DNA of 35,976 nucleotides, from NCBI GenBank assembly GCA_016288005.1, contig JAEEXY010000030.1:1-35976 (forward strand). Direction: 5' to 3'. The notes beneath the pieces were generated by a model. It had not been told where the DNA came from, made no database searches, and saw nothing but the letters and a program-made list of their open reading frames with translations. Positions 17,400 to 24,797 of this stretch are shown here, piece after piece. A program made the translations under genes and the position numbers. The first letter of the stretch is position 1, and each line of letters begins with the position of its first letter. Source of the stretch: Lachnospiraceae bacterium. GTDB taxonomy: Bacteria > Bacillota > Clostridia > Lachnospirales > Lachnospiraceae.

Positions 17400-18845
17400 A
17401 TGCTGGAGAAGTGCTTCAAACTGAAAGAGAACGGCACTAATGCAAGAACTGAAATAGTGGCCGGTCTCACAACGTTCATGACGATGGCTTACATCATCGC
17501 CCTGAACCCCAATCTGCTGACCGGATTCGGCGCTGAGGGTGCAGCCGAGGGGCTGTGGAACGCCGTATTCCTCGCAACATGTATCGCATCGGCGATCGGT
17601 ATGTTCGTAATGGCATTTGCCGCGAATAAGCCCTTCGCAATGGCTCCCGGTATGGGACTCAACAGCTTCTACGCAACACTGTGTGCAAGCATCGTGGGCA
17701 TGACCGGCATGACTTATGTTAAGTCATATCAGACATGCATGTGCATCATCCTCGTCGAAGGTATCATCTTCATAGTACTTTCACTCCTGAACGTACGTGA
17801 GAAGATCGTTGAGGCTATCCCCGCAGGTGTGCGTCACGGTATCTCGCCCGCTATCGGTATCATGCTCCTCAACATCGGACTCGGTTCGAACGCAGGCGTA
17901 TACTCCGCGAGCAACGGCTTTACGTCTCCTTTCTATGTAATGAGAGACTTCTTCGGCGCGCTGACCGCGAAGAGCATGAAGGAAGCTATCGGCGACGACG
18001 GCTGGCGTGAGATCGTACTCGTAGCGGCTACGATGTTCATCGGACTGTTCATCATCATCGCACTGGCTCATAAGGGCGTTAAGGCCGCGGTTATCCTCGG
18101 CATGCTCTGCGCAAGTATCATATACTGGGCAGGACAGGCTATATTCCTCGGAGTGAATCCTTTTGAGGGTCTCAAGACCGCATCATGGCTGCCTTCGTTC
18201 TCGACTATGGCAGGCGTAACACTCTTTAAGCTGAACTTTGCCGGACTGGTAGAGATCGGCTGGACTACGGTCATCATCCTGATCATCACATTCTGCATCA
18301 TCGATATGTTCGATACCATCGGAACACTCGTAGGTACCGCATCACGTGCAGGTATGCTCGATAAGGACGGCAAGATGCCCAAGATGAAGGAAGCTCTCCT
18401 GGCTGACGCCGTAGGTACCGTAGCTGGTTCGCTTACCGGTACTTCGACAGTAACAACGTTCATTGAGTCGGCATCGGGCGTAGAGGCAGGCGGACGTACA
18501 GGTCTCACCGCACTCACCACCGCTATCATGTTCCTCGCATGTATGTTCATCGCTCCCGTAGCGGCGATCATACCTCCCGCAGCTACATCGGCGGCTCTGA
18601 TCTATGTAGGCATCCTGATGCTCTCGGGCCTCAGAAATATCAACTTTGACGATATGACCGATATCGCTCCCGTAGCGCTCATGCTCATCGCGATGCCCAT
18701 CTCGGCATCGATCGGACATGCCATCGGTATCGGCCTGATCACATACACATGCATCAAGGTGCTGACAGGAAAGGCTAAGGAAGTATCCGTACTGACCTAT
18801 ATCCTCTCAGTGATCTTCCTCGTTAAGTTCTTCATAGCTCTCTGA
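17400..18845 (+). CDS. NCS2-family purine permease, AzgA/PbuG type (guanine/hypoxanthine)
   Basis: The 481-aa membrane protein starts at ATG 17400 with ggagg eight bases upstream. The opening matches the AzgA-like branch of nucleobase permeases: TEIVAGLTTFMTMAYIIALNP, then FAANKPFAMAPGMGLN, VRHGISPAIGIMLLNIGLG and a late DMFDTIGTLVGTASRAGML with GTSTVTTFIESASGVEAGGRTG. About 12 to 14 helices are expected. These proteins take up hypoxanthine, guanine or adenine with protons. The gene has its own promoter and ends by overlapping the last 39 bases of the convergent YolD-like gene. Family is secure; the preferred purine cannot be read from sequence. Confidence 0.92.
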   Translation: MLEKCFKLKENGTNARTEIVAGLTTFMTMAYIIALNPNLLTGFGAEGAAEGLWNAVFLATCIASAIGMFVMAFAANKPFAMAPGMGLNSFYATLCASIVGMTGMTYVKSYQTCMCIILVEGIIFIVLSLLNVREKIVEAIPAGVRHGISPAIGIMLLNIGLGSNAGVYSASNGFTSPFYVMRDFFGALTAKSMKEAIGDDGWREIVLVAATMFIGLFIIIALAHKGVKAAVILGMLCASIIYWAGQAIFLGVNPFEGLKTASWLPSFSTMAGVTLFKLNFAGLVEIGWTTVIILIITFCIIDMFDTIGTLVGTASRAGMLDKDGKMPKMKEALLADAVGTVAGSLTGTSTVTTFIESASGVEAGGRTGLTALTTAIMFLACMFIAPVAAIIPPAATSAALIYVGILMLSGLRNINFDDMTDIAPVALMLIAMPISASIGHAIGIGLITYTCIKVLTGKAKEVSVLTYILSVIFLVKFFIAL

Positions 18846-19016
18846 TGACGCGGAACTGAATATCATATCATGATCTGTAAGGCTTCGGCGCTCTGCGCCG
18901 GAGCCTTCTGCTTCTTTTTCGGCCATGGCCAGGGCCTCATCGAGCCCGGGCAGGGCGGAGAAGGGCATGAACTGTTTGGCCCGCATCTCGACCGACATCT
19001 TACCTCGCTGTGTCAT
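18807..19016 (-). CDS. YolD-like small protein of the SOS polymerase operon
   Basis: The 69-aa protein contains MRAKQFMPFSALPGLDEAL, the hallmark of YolD-like proteins that accompany UmuC-like polymerases in Bacillota and phages. Its ATG (19016) overlaps the stop of the polymerase gene by four bases (ATGA), which indicates translational coupling. The C-terminal half is acidic and poorly conserved. YolD-like proteins are thought to be functional counterparts of UmuD, assisting translesion synthesis; that is family knowledge, not visible here. Its 3' end overlaps the purine permease gene on the other strand. Confidence 0.82.
   Translation of the reverse strand: MTQRGKMSVEMRAKQFMPFSALPGLDEALAMAEKEAEGSGAERRSLTDHDMIFSSASSESYEELNEEDH
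18879..18919 (+). terminator. Strong terminator of the purine permease gene, inside the YolD-like gene
   Basis: aaggcttcggcg (18879-18890) pairs with cgccggagcctt (18896-18907) over 12 bp with one G-U, loop ctctg, then ctgcttcttttt. The hairpin is embedded in the reverse-strand coding sequence of the YolD-like gene, so its sequence serves both functions. Confidence 0.8.
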
Positions 19017-20335
19017 AATCCGCTCCTGTGACCTCCTATCTGATGGTTTCGCTCCAGTGTCATGGCGCCGTCCTCGAGATCCATGCCGCGTATCATGAGA
19101 TCCTTGCCGAAACGGGTCTGTATCTCCAGAATGGCCGCCTGCATACGCTTTTGTTTCTCTGCGCCGGCGGTGTCGGAGAACAGATCGAGCTGTCTGAACT
19201 CCTCATGCGCGATATCGCAGCAGGTGATGTTGACGCGGCGTATGGTGCGTTCGGGGTCTACTATCCTGTCGTAGAGCGCGGCTATGGCGGGAAGCCACTG
19301 CGACGCGGAGTTGGTCGGAGTCTCGAGAGAAGTGCGGCCTGCGGCGTGCTGGGCGCCGGAAAGATATACCGAAGGGACTGACGGCGGTGTGCCGTCGCGG
19401 CTGCGGGGCGTAAGGTCCGAGACCGAATAGCCGATATAGAGTGAGACGGTCGGCGTGACCACGTCCTTTGAGAGCATCTCGAGACAGAGCACATCCATCA
19501 TCTCCTTAACGATGAGGCGGCCCTTGTCAAAGGGATAGTCGCTCATGAGGACCTGACCGTTCGACAGGCACTTCGATCTGGGGTGATAGTTGCGGATATC
19601 CGCGATGGTGACCGGCTCACGGCCCCAGGCGTGGTCTATCAGCAGCTCGGCGTCGACGCCGAAGAGACGGTAGAGGAAATCCTCGTCCGCGGAGGCTATG
19701 TCGCGCATGGTGTAGATGGCGTACCGGGCAAGGCGCGCGGCGGTCCCGTGGCCTATGCGCCAGAAATCCGTGAGGGGCTTATGGTCCCAGAGAGTGGCGC
19801 GGTAAGACTCCTCATCGAGCTCTCCGATGAAGTCCGGGCTGTGCTTTGCCGTGATGTCAAGGGCGATCTTGGTCAGGTACAGGTTGGTGCCTATGCCGCA
19901 GGTGGCGCGTATGCCGGTCTGCTCGAGCACGGAATCCATGATCCTGCGGCCGAGCTCGCGCGGAGTTACGGAGTACAGGGAAAGATAATCGGTGACGTCC
20001 ATGAATGCCTCGTCGACCGAGTAGACATGTATGTCCTCCTTCGAGAAGTAGCTCAGATATATGCCGTAAATGCGCGCGGAATAGTCGATGTAGCGCTGCA
20101 TGCGGGGCTTAGCCACGATGTAGTGGAGATCCTTGGGGATATCGCGCATGCGGCAGCGGTTGCGGACCCCGAGGCGCTTAAGCGCAGGGGATACCGCAAG
20201 GCATATGGTATTGGCGGAGCGGTCGGGATCGGCAACGACGAGCTTGGTCGTCATCGGATCGAGACCCCTCTCGACGCACTCTACGGAAGCGTAGAAGGAT
20301 TTCAGGTCTATGCAGAGATAATGGCGCTGTTTCAT
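19013..20335 (-). CDS. Y-family DNA polymerase, UmuC/YqjW-like translesion polymerase
   Basis: The 440-aa protein starts at ATG 20335, with aggagg upstream and a four-base ATGA overlap with the preceding gene. The Y-family palm begins immediately (CIDLKSFYASVE; metal ligand Asp10, steric-gate region near Tyr15), followed by YSVDEAFMDVT with catalytic Asp108/Glu109, the helix-hairpin-helix region (GIGTNLYLTKIALD and FWRIGHGTAARLARY), and a little-finger domain. It copies past DNA lesions at low fidelity. The gene is the middle of a three-gene operon with LexA-like boxes at its promoter, typical of the SOS-induced UmuC/UvrX/YqjW group rather than constitutive DinB. No beta-clamp motif was assigned with confidence, although QLDLF near 402 fits the clamp-binding consensus. 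Confidence 0.93.
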   Translation of the reverse strand: MKQRHYLCIDLKSFYASVECVERGLDPMTTKLVVADPDRSANTICLAVSPALKRLGVRNRCRMRDIPKDLHYIVAKPRMQRYIDYSARIYGIYLSYFSKEDIHVYSVDEAFMDVTDYLSLYSVTPRELGRRIMDSVLEQTGIRATCGIGTNLYLTKIALDITAKHSPDFIGELDEESYRATLWDHKPLTDFWRIGHGTAARLARYAIYTMRDIASADEDFLYRLFGVDAELLIDHAWGREPVTIADIRNYHPRSKCLSNGQVLMSDYPFDKGRLIVKEMMDVLCLEMLSKDVVTPTVSLYIGYSVSDLTPRSRDGTPPSVPSVYLSGAQHAAGRTSLETPTNSASQWLPAIAALYDRIVDPERTIRRVNITCCDIAHEEFRQLDLFSDTAGAEKQKRMQAAILEIQTRFGKDLMIRGMDLEDGAMTLERNHQIGGHRSGL

Positions 20336-20622
20336 GATCCGTCGGCACCTCCTATGCCGGCGCGCGGAACGGTCCACATGCCCTCCGCGCTGTAGTAGGT
20401 GAGCTGCAGGGGACGCTCAAACTCCCCGTCCGCTATCTTACAGCGGAACTCCGTGACCCCGCTGTACTTTGAGCTGACAAAGTACTCGGTGATACGGTAC
20501 GATACCCGCCGGATGCGCACATACAGCGGACATATATGGCCCGAGGCGTCAAAGGACGCAATGACCGGAATGATGCATGTGGCCGTATGGTCGAAGGAAG
20601 TATAGGAAATAAAAGCACCCAT
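20332..20622 (-). CDS. Small unrecognised protein, first gene of the SOS polymerase operon (96 aa)
   Basis: The start ATG 20622 is preceded by gaagaggcg, and the protein MGAFISYTSF onward is hydrophilic with a beta-strand pattern and basic stretches (YVRIRRVSYRITEYFV). It ends in a four-base overlap with the polymerase start, so the two are translationally coupled. I do not recognise a family. The pattern resembles small accessory proteins often found beside UmuC-like genes in Clostridia. A function as a polymerase partner or DNA-binding helper is an inference from position only. An upstream extension of the frame to 20730 has no ribosome site and would overlap the promoter. Confidence 0.7.
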   Translation of the reverse strand: MGAFISYTSFDHTATCIIPVIASFDASGHICPLYVRIRRVSYRITEYFVSSKYSGVTEFRCKIADGEFERPLQLTYYSAEGMWTVPRAGIGGADGS

Positions 20623-20648
20623 GATCTGTCGCCTCTTCGAAATAATAA

Positions 20649-20662
20649 CGTACATTTGTTTG
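20649..20662 (-). promoter_or_regulatory. LexA-like box 1
   Basis: cgtacatttgtttg matches the Gram-positive SOS box pattern CGAAC-N4-GTTYG with one mismatch. It lies between the -10 box and the first start codon of the polymerase operon. Confidence 0.65.
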
Positions 20663-20676
20663 CTTTGTGGAACTAC

Positions 20677-20705
20677 ACTATAGCACGCAAACAGATGTTT
20701 GTCAA
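20677..20705 (-). promoter_or_regulatory. Promoter of the SOS polymerase operon
   Basis: On the reverse strand TTGACA (20705-20700) and TATAGT (20682-20677) are spaced by 17 bases, close to the sigma-A consensus. Such a strong promoter fits a gene set that is normally held off by a repressor. Confidence 0.8.
20688..20701 (-). promoter_or_regulatory. LexA-like box 2 over the promoter
   Basis: caaacagatgtttg is a palindromic SOS box (CGAAC-N4-GTTTG with one substitution). It overlaps the -35 element and spacer, where a bound repressor would block RNA polymerase. Confidence 0.7.
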
Positions 20706-20724
20706 TCGAACAAAATATAAATTC

Positions 20725-20753
20725 TTGCATTTGAAGCGCAAGGTTTTTAAAAT
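20725..20753 (+). promoter_or_regulatory. Predicted forward promoter of the gene at 20783
   Basis: TTGCAT (20725-20730) and TAAAAT (20748-20753) are spaced by 17 bases. It diverges from the SOS promoter, with the LexA-like boxes 24 or more bases away. Confidence 0.5.
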
Positions 20754-20782
20754 GAATCTAACGGAAGCGTACGGAGGAAAAT

Positions 20783-21976
20783 ATGGCGGAGACGACGGTT
20801 ACAATTAAATACTGGATATCCGGGGAAGATGAGTATCCGCTGTATTACAGGGAAGGCGGCACGCAAAAGGGCGCCTGGGCGGAGTTCTTAAAGAAGCTCG
20901 AAGACGCCGGGGTACATGCGGAATACGTAAAGGAACACGACGGAGCGGCCATCACCGCGGCGGATGCGGTCGATCTGCTGCAGAGAGGTGAGCTCGACAT
21001 GATACCGGGCATGCCCGCGGAGCTGATCGCCGGAAAAGAGGATACGATAGCGGCATCGGGCGTGATCTACCGCAACGAGCTCACGGCGGTGATAAAAAAG
21101 GGTGATCCCGAGGTGCCTGCGGATTCCGTGGATTCATGCTACTGGGGCATCGAGCAGGCATATCTGGCGCTGACTGAGGGTACCGCGCTCGACGGACATA
21201 CACTGGATTTCAATACCAGGAAAGAGATGTATGCGGCCCTGCAGTCAGACAGCATCTACGGAGCGCTCATAAAGCGCAGCAGTCAGGATTACGAGGCGTA
21301 TGTCGGCGGACGTTTTTCGTTCGAACCCTGTCCGGTTATCGCTGTTCCGTACGGTGAATGCGTTTTTATGCGCGCGGACGGAGGAGAGATAAACGATCTG
21401 ATAAATGAGATATGCGATGAACTGGCGGAAAAATACCTGCGGCTCGGCTACGAAAAGGAGCACGACGCGGACGGGACCGCGCTTTCGGGCGCGGAGGCCG
21501 GATACGCGGGGCTGCTCGCGAAGGCTTACGATACCAATTCGATACTGACCGTCGTTTCCTGCGCGGGTGTCGCGGGAACGCTGGTGTTCGGTATAATGGC
21601 GGCCGCGCTGTCCTCAAAGCACAGAAATCATAAAAAGCTCGAGCGCGTAAAGCTCGCGTCGTTTGCCGCGGACAATCCCGCAAAGGAGCTCTACGAGCTG
21701 GACATAAAAAAGCAGGAGCTGTACGCGTACGACAATTTCGCTGTGTTCGGGCCCGTTCCCGCGGACATACCGAACCCGGTGAGCCTGAAGCTCCTTTCGA
21801 CTTTGCTCGGATACGATTTTACCGCGCATTTCGCGGATGTGACGCCGCACTGCAGCACGATCTACCATAACCGCCTGATCATCCATGTCGGCGGCAAAAA
21901 GCTCTACCTGGCCGAGGACGGGCACAGAGTGGGGGATGTGCTCTATTTTGCGATGACGAATGTGAGAGAAGCATAA
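20783..21976 (+). CDS. Unrecognised protein with binding-protein-like N-terminal region and one membrane helix (397 aa)
   Basis: The start ATG 20783 follows acggaggaaa. Residues 1-245 (IKYWISGEDEYPLYYREGG, then GELDMIPGMPAE and later a PYGECVFMRADGGEINDLINE segment) resemble the layout of type-3 periplasmic solute-binding domains fused to signalling proteins. No N-terminal signal peptide is present. One hydrophobic helix lies at about 253-276, followed by a basic patch (SSKHRNHKKLERVK) that should be cytoplasmic. The last 100 residues (YELDIKKQELYAYDNFAVFG onward) match nothing I know. Either the large N-terminal region crosses the membrane without a cleavable signal, or it stays inside. The gene stands alone next to the SOS operon and upstream of tRNAs. 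Function not assigned. Confidence 0.7.
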   Translation: MAETTVTIKYWISGEDEYPLYYREGGTQKGAWAEFLKKLEDAGVHAEYVKEHDGAAITAADAVDLLQRGELDMIPGMPAELIAGKEDTIAASGVIYRNELTAVIKKGDPEVPADSVDSCYWGIEQAYLALTEGTALDGHTLDFNTRKEMYAALQSDSIYGALIKRSSQDYEAYVGGRFSFEPCPVIAVPYGECVFMRADGGEINDLINEICDELAEKYLRLGYEKEHDADGTALSGAEAGYAGLLAKAYDTNSILTVVSCAGVAGTLVFGIMAAALSSKHRNHKKLERVKLASFAADNPAKELYELDIKKQELYAYDNFAVFGPVPADIPNPVSLKLLSTLLGYDFTAHFADVTPHCSTIYHNRLIIHVGGKKLYLAEDGHRVGDVLYFAMTNVREA

Positions 21977-22015
21977 AAAAGGTGCCTGTCACCATCAAAT
22001 GGTGACAGGCACCTT
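21975..22015 (-). terminator. Terminator of the tRNA-Met/tRNA-Val operon, also a GGTGCCTGTCACC repeat
   Basis: A perfect 17-bp inverted repeat (21979-21995 with 21999-22015, loop caa) is followed on the reverse strand by six T. It therefore terminates the tRNA transcript. It begins at the stop codon of the convergent gene and may serve it too. The core GGTGCCTGTCACC recurs inverted at 35425-35437. Confidence 0.88.
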
Positions 22016-22021
22016 ATATAG

Positions 22022-22095
22022 TAGCGAAGGGGGGATTTGAACCCTCGACACCGCGGGTATGAACCGCGTGCTCTGGCCAACTGAGCTACTTCGCC
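22022..22095 (-). tRNA. tRNA-Met (CAU), elongator type
   Basis: The reverse strand folds into a full cloverleaf of 74 bases: acceptor GGCGAAG with CTTCGCT, D-arm with AGCTCAGTTGGCCAGAGC, anticodon stem CGCGG/CCGCG with loop TTCATAC, and T-loop GGTTCAAATCC. Anticodon CAT. The 1-72 position is a G-U pair rather than the mismatch of initiator tRNA, so elongator Met is preferred; an Ile tRNA with lysidine is less likely. CCA is not encoded. Confidence 0.93.
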
Positions 22096-22100
22096 ATAAG

Positions 22101-22173
22101 TGGGACCTATAGGGCTCGAACCTATGACCCTCTGCTTGTAAGGCAGATGCTCTCCCAGCTGAGCTAAGATCCC
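22101..22173 (-). tRNA. tRNA-Val (UAC)
   Basis: The reverse strand gives a 73-base cloverleaf: acceptor GGGATCT with AGGTCCC, D-arm TAGCTCAGCTGGGAGAGC, anticodon stem TCTGC/GCAGA with loop CTTACAA, T-arm around GGTTCGAGCCC. Anticodon TAC reads Val codons. It is transcribed first, five bases before tRNA-Met, from a consensus promoter. Confidence 0.95.
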
Positions 22174-22204
22174 ATATGCGGCACTTACCGCCGCAACATC
22201 AGAT

Positions 22205-22233
22205 ATTATATTGCGCCTATTACCCTTTGTCAA
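22205..22233 (-). promoter_or_regulatory. Consensus promoter of the tRNA-Val/tRNA-Met operon
   Basis: On the reverse strand TTGACA (22233-22228), 17-base spacer and TATAAT (22210-22205), a perfect sigma-A match as expected for stable RNA genes. Confidence 0.93.
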
Positions 22234-22295
22234 GAAGAATATTTCGGTTTCATAAAAATTTTTCTTCGCTTTTTTATGAAAAAAGCATAAATAGA

Positions 22296-22324
22296 TTTAC
22301 AAAACGACAGAAAATCTATATTAT
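22296..22324 (+). promoter_or_regulatory. Predicted promoter of rex
   Basis: TTTACA (22296-22301) and TATTAT (22319-22324) with a 17-base spacer, pointing at rex. An AT-rich palindrome (gcttttttatgaaaaaagc, 22268-22286) lies upstream. Confidence 0.65.
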
Positions 22325-22332
22325 ATATTAGG

Positions 22333-22345
22333 CGGACAATGTCCG
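22333..22345 (+). promoter_or_regulatory. Palindrome CGGACAATGTCCG at the rex transcription start
   Basis: A perfect 13-base odd palindrome sits 9 bases after the -10 box. It could be an operator or a 5' mRNA hairpin. It does not match the TTGTTAA-N4-TTAACAA Rex operator known in Gram-positives, so a link to Rex itself is not claimed. Confidence 0.4.
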
Positions 22346-22372
22346 TATAAATCGTGAAAGGGAGTAAGGACG

Positions 22373-22984
22373 ATGCAGGAACGTGTGGCCCGGGCTACGC
22401 TCGGAAGACTGCCGGACTATTTGCAGTATGTAAGGAGTATTGAGACGGAGACTATCTCGGCGACCAGGATCGCGAATGCGCTCGGACTCGGGGAAGTTCA
22501 GGTGCGCAAGGATCTGGCTGCGGTGTGCGGAAGCGGACGGCCGAAGATCGGCTATGAGACCGCCGCGCTCATAAAGGACCTTGAGGATATGCTCGGAGTG
22601 CGCACATGTACCGGTGCGGTCATAGTCGGAGCAGGTAAGCTCGGACTTGCGCTTCTCGGATATAAGGGCTTTAAGGAGTACGGCATCGAGATAAAAGCCG
22701 CCTTTGACAAGGAAAGCGCAAAATGCGGAGCCGGCCCCGACGGGCTGAACATATACCCTTTGGACAAATGCGAGTCATTCTGCCGCGAAAACGGCATCAA
22801 GCTCGCTATACTTACCGTGCCTGCAACTGCGGCGCAGGAGATCTGCGACCTGATCGTCGGCGCGGGGATAAAGGGCATACTCAATTTCGCGCCCTGTAAG
22901 CTCAAGGTACCCGAGGACGTTACCGTAAGGCAGGAAAACCTTGCGCTCTCGCTCGCGCACCTCAACGTTGTTACGGGCGACTGA
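22373..22984 (+). CDS. rex: Redox-sensing transcriptional repressor Rex
   Basis: The 203-aa protein has the Rex layout: a winged-helix DNA-binding domain (about 1-80, with ISATRIANALGLGEVQVRKDLA as the reader helices) and a Rossmann domain with GAGKLG at 86-91 for NAD(H), ending in a swapped helix near FAPCKLKVPEDVTVRQENLALSLAHL. Rex releases DNA when NADH rises and controls fermentation and electron-transfer genes. The ribosome site is gaaaggga before ATG 22373. It faces away from the tRNA operon and is followed 42 bases later by ispF. Confidence 0.95.
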   Translation: MQERVARATLGRLPDYLQYVRSIETETISATRIANALGLGEVQVRKDLAAVCGSGRPKIGYETAALIKDLEDMLGVRTCTGAVIVGAGKLGLALLGYKGFKEYGIEIKAAFDKESAKCGAGPDGLNIYPLDKCESFCRENGIKLAILTVPATAAQEICDLIVGAGIKGILNFAPCKLKVPEDVTVRQENLALSLAHLNVVTGD

Positions 22985-23026
22985 TGCCCGCGCGGCGGAA
23001 ATTGTGACAGGAAAAGGATTACCGTT

Positions 23027-23569
23027 ATGAGAGTTGGAACGGGTTATGACGTACACAGGCTGACCGAAGGGCGCGACCTGATCATCGGCGGAGTAAAGAT
23101 ACCCTATGAGCTGGGCCTGCTCGGACATTCGGACGCAGATGTGCTCCTGCATGCGATAATGGATGCCATGCTCGGGGCCGCGGCGCTCGGAGACATCGGG
23201 AAGCATTTTCCCGACAGCGACGCAAAATATAAGGATATATCGAGCCTGCTCCTGCTGAAGGAGACCGGAGAGCTGATAGGCTCAAAGCTCTACATCGTGG
23301 GCAACATCGACGCCACTGTCATTGCGCAGAGGCCGAAGCTGGCGGCCTATATCCCGCAGATGCGGAAGAATATAGCCGATACGCTCGGGATCGAAGAGGA
23401 CCGCGTGAACATCAAGGCTACGACAGAGGAGGGCCTCGGATTTACCGGAGAGGGCCTCGGGATAGCGGCACAGGCGGTATGCCTGCTGGAGAATGTCGCC
23501 GACATGACGATGGCGGCACCGGCAGGGGGCTGCGGCGGATGCGGGGGGACCTGTCCGATGCGCGGATGA
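23027..23569 (+). CDS. ispF: 2-C-methyl-D-erythritol 2,4-cyclodiphosphate synthase
   Basis: The 180-aa enzyme makes the cyclodiphosphate intermediate of the non-mevalonate isoprenoid route, releasing CMP. Active-site metal ligands are Asp8 and His10 (GTGYDVHRL) and His42 ([10 protein letters not shown] at 33-42). [10 protein letters not shown] and the late [14 protein letters not shown] are further family signatures. The core ends near residue 160 as usual. The extra tail contains Cys169, Cys172 and Cys176 in a CGGCGGTC stretch, not part of the known fold and possibly metal-binding. It follows rex with its own ribosome site. Confidence 0.96.
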   Translation: MRVGTGYDVHRLTEGRDLIIGGVKIPYELGLLGHSDADVLLHAIMDAMLGAAALGDIGKHFPDSDAKYKDISSLLLLKETGELIGSKLYIVGNIDATVIAQRPKLAAYIPQMRKNIADTLGIEEDRVNIKATTEEGLGFTGEGLGIAAQAVCLLENVADMTMAAPAGGCGGCGGTCPMRG

Positions 23570-23620
23570 CATATTTTAACGATACCGGATGCGGATAAGC
23601 GGATCCGGGGAGGAGAGACA

Positions 23621-24784
23621 ATGAAGGAAAAAATGATCGAAGGCTTTAAAAAAGTATTCGGAGGAGACGGAGATATCAGGGTATTCTTTGCTCCCGGCAG
23701 AGTCAATCTGATCGGTGAGCATACCGACTATAACGGAGGTCATGTATTTCCCTGCGCGCTGACCATAGGAACCTATGCTGCGGTACGCAAAAGAAATGAC
23801 CGCACGCTCAGGTTCTATTCGGAGAATTTCGAGGACGTCGGCGTTATCGAGAGCTCGATCGACGATCTGGTGAACAGACCGGAGGAGCAGTGGACCAGAT
23901 ATGCGAAGGGAGTTATCTGGGCATTTAGGGAGCACGGCTTCGCAGCCGATACGGGCTTTGATTTTTACTGTAAGGGAACCATTCCGAACGGCTCGGGGCT
24001 TTCTTCGTCGGCATCGCTCGAGATACTTGTCGCAAAGGTGCTTATCGAGCTCTTCGGTTTTGACACCGACATGTTCAATTCGGCGATCTACGGACAGTAC
24101 GCCGAGAACAAATATGTCGGCGTAAACTGCGGCATCATGGACCAGTTCGCGATCGCGATGGGCAAAAAGGACAGCGCCATCTTCCTTGACACCGCGACGC
24201 TCAAATACGAATATGTTCCGGTGAAGCTGGACGGCATCCGTCTGGTCATCGGCAATACCAACAAAAAGAGAGGCCTCGGGGATTCCAAGTACAACGAGCG
24301 CCGCGCGGAATGCGAGCATGCGCTCTCACAGATACAGACCGTGTGCAATGCGGCGTCATGGGGAGCCCTCGACGAGGCAGGCTTCGAAAAGTGCAGATCA
24401 GCGATCACGAGCCCTGTTGAGGCGAAGCGCGCAAAGCACGCCGTATATGAGAACAGACGCACGATCGAGGCCGTTGAGGCACTCGGCAGGAACGATATCG
24501 CGAGATTCGGCGAGCTGATGAACGCATCACACGTCTCGCTGCGCGATGACTATGAGGTTACCGGAAAGGAGCTCGACACGCTCGTTGAGGCGGCATGGGA
24601 GCAGCCCGGAGTCATCGGCGCGCGCATGACCGGAGCAGGCTTCGGAGGCTGTACGGTCAGCATGGTAAGAGCCGATAAGGTTGACGATTTCATTAAGAAT
24701 GTCGGCAGGATCTACGCCGAAAAGATCGGCTACGATGCCGATTTCTATGTAGTGGATATAGGTGACGGACCTGTTGAATTGTAA
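23621..24784 (+). CDS. galK: Galactokinase
   Basis: The 387-aa cytoplasmic GHMP kinase phosphorylates galactose at C1 in the Leloir pathway. The galactokinase signature GRVNLIGEHTDYNGG covers 26-40, the ATP-binding GSGLSSSASLE covers 124-134, NCGIMDQF supplies the catalytic Asp, and MTGAGFGGC lies near the C-terminus. ggggaggag precedes ATG 23621. No other gal gene is adjacent; the next gene begins 13 bases downstream and is an envelope protein, so operon order is unusual. Galactose from imported plant or mucin oligosaccharides is a likely source. Confidence 0.96.
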   Translation: MKEKMIEGFKKVFGGDGDIRVFFAPGRVNLIGEHTDYNGGHVFPCALTIGTYAAVRKRNDRTLRFYSENFEDVGVIESSIDDLVNRPEEQWTRYAKGVIWAFREHGFAADTGFDFYCKGTIPNGSGLSSSASLEILVAKVLIELFGFDTDMFNSAIYGQYAENKYVGVNCGIMDQFAIAMGKKDSAIFLDTATLKYEYVPVKLDGIRLVIGNTNKKRGLGDSKYNERRAECEHALSQIQTVCNAASWGALDEAGFEKCRSAITSPVEAKRAKHAVYENRRTIEAVEALGRNDIARFGELMNASHVSLRDDYEVTGKELDTLVEAAWEQPGVIGARMTGAGFGGCTVSMVRADKVDDFIKNVGRIYAEKIGYDADFYVVDIGDGPVEL

Positions 24785-24797
24785 GGGATTATTGCGT

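Noticed and set aside
19583..20395. Long forward frame opposite the polymerase gene
   Set aside because: It is the antisense shadow of the well-supported Y-family polymerase.
22296..22345. Self-regulating Rex operator
   Set aside because: The palindrome CGGACAATGTCCG does not resemble TTGTTAA-N4-TTAACAA, so Rex binding is not claimed.
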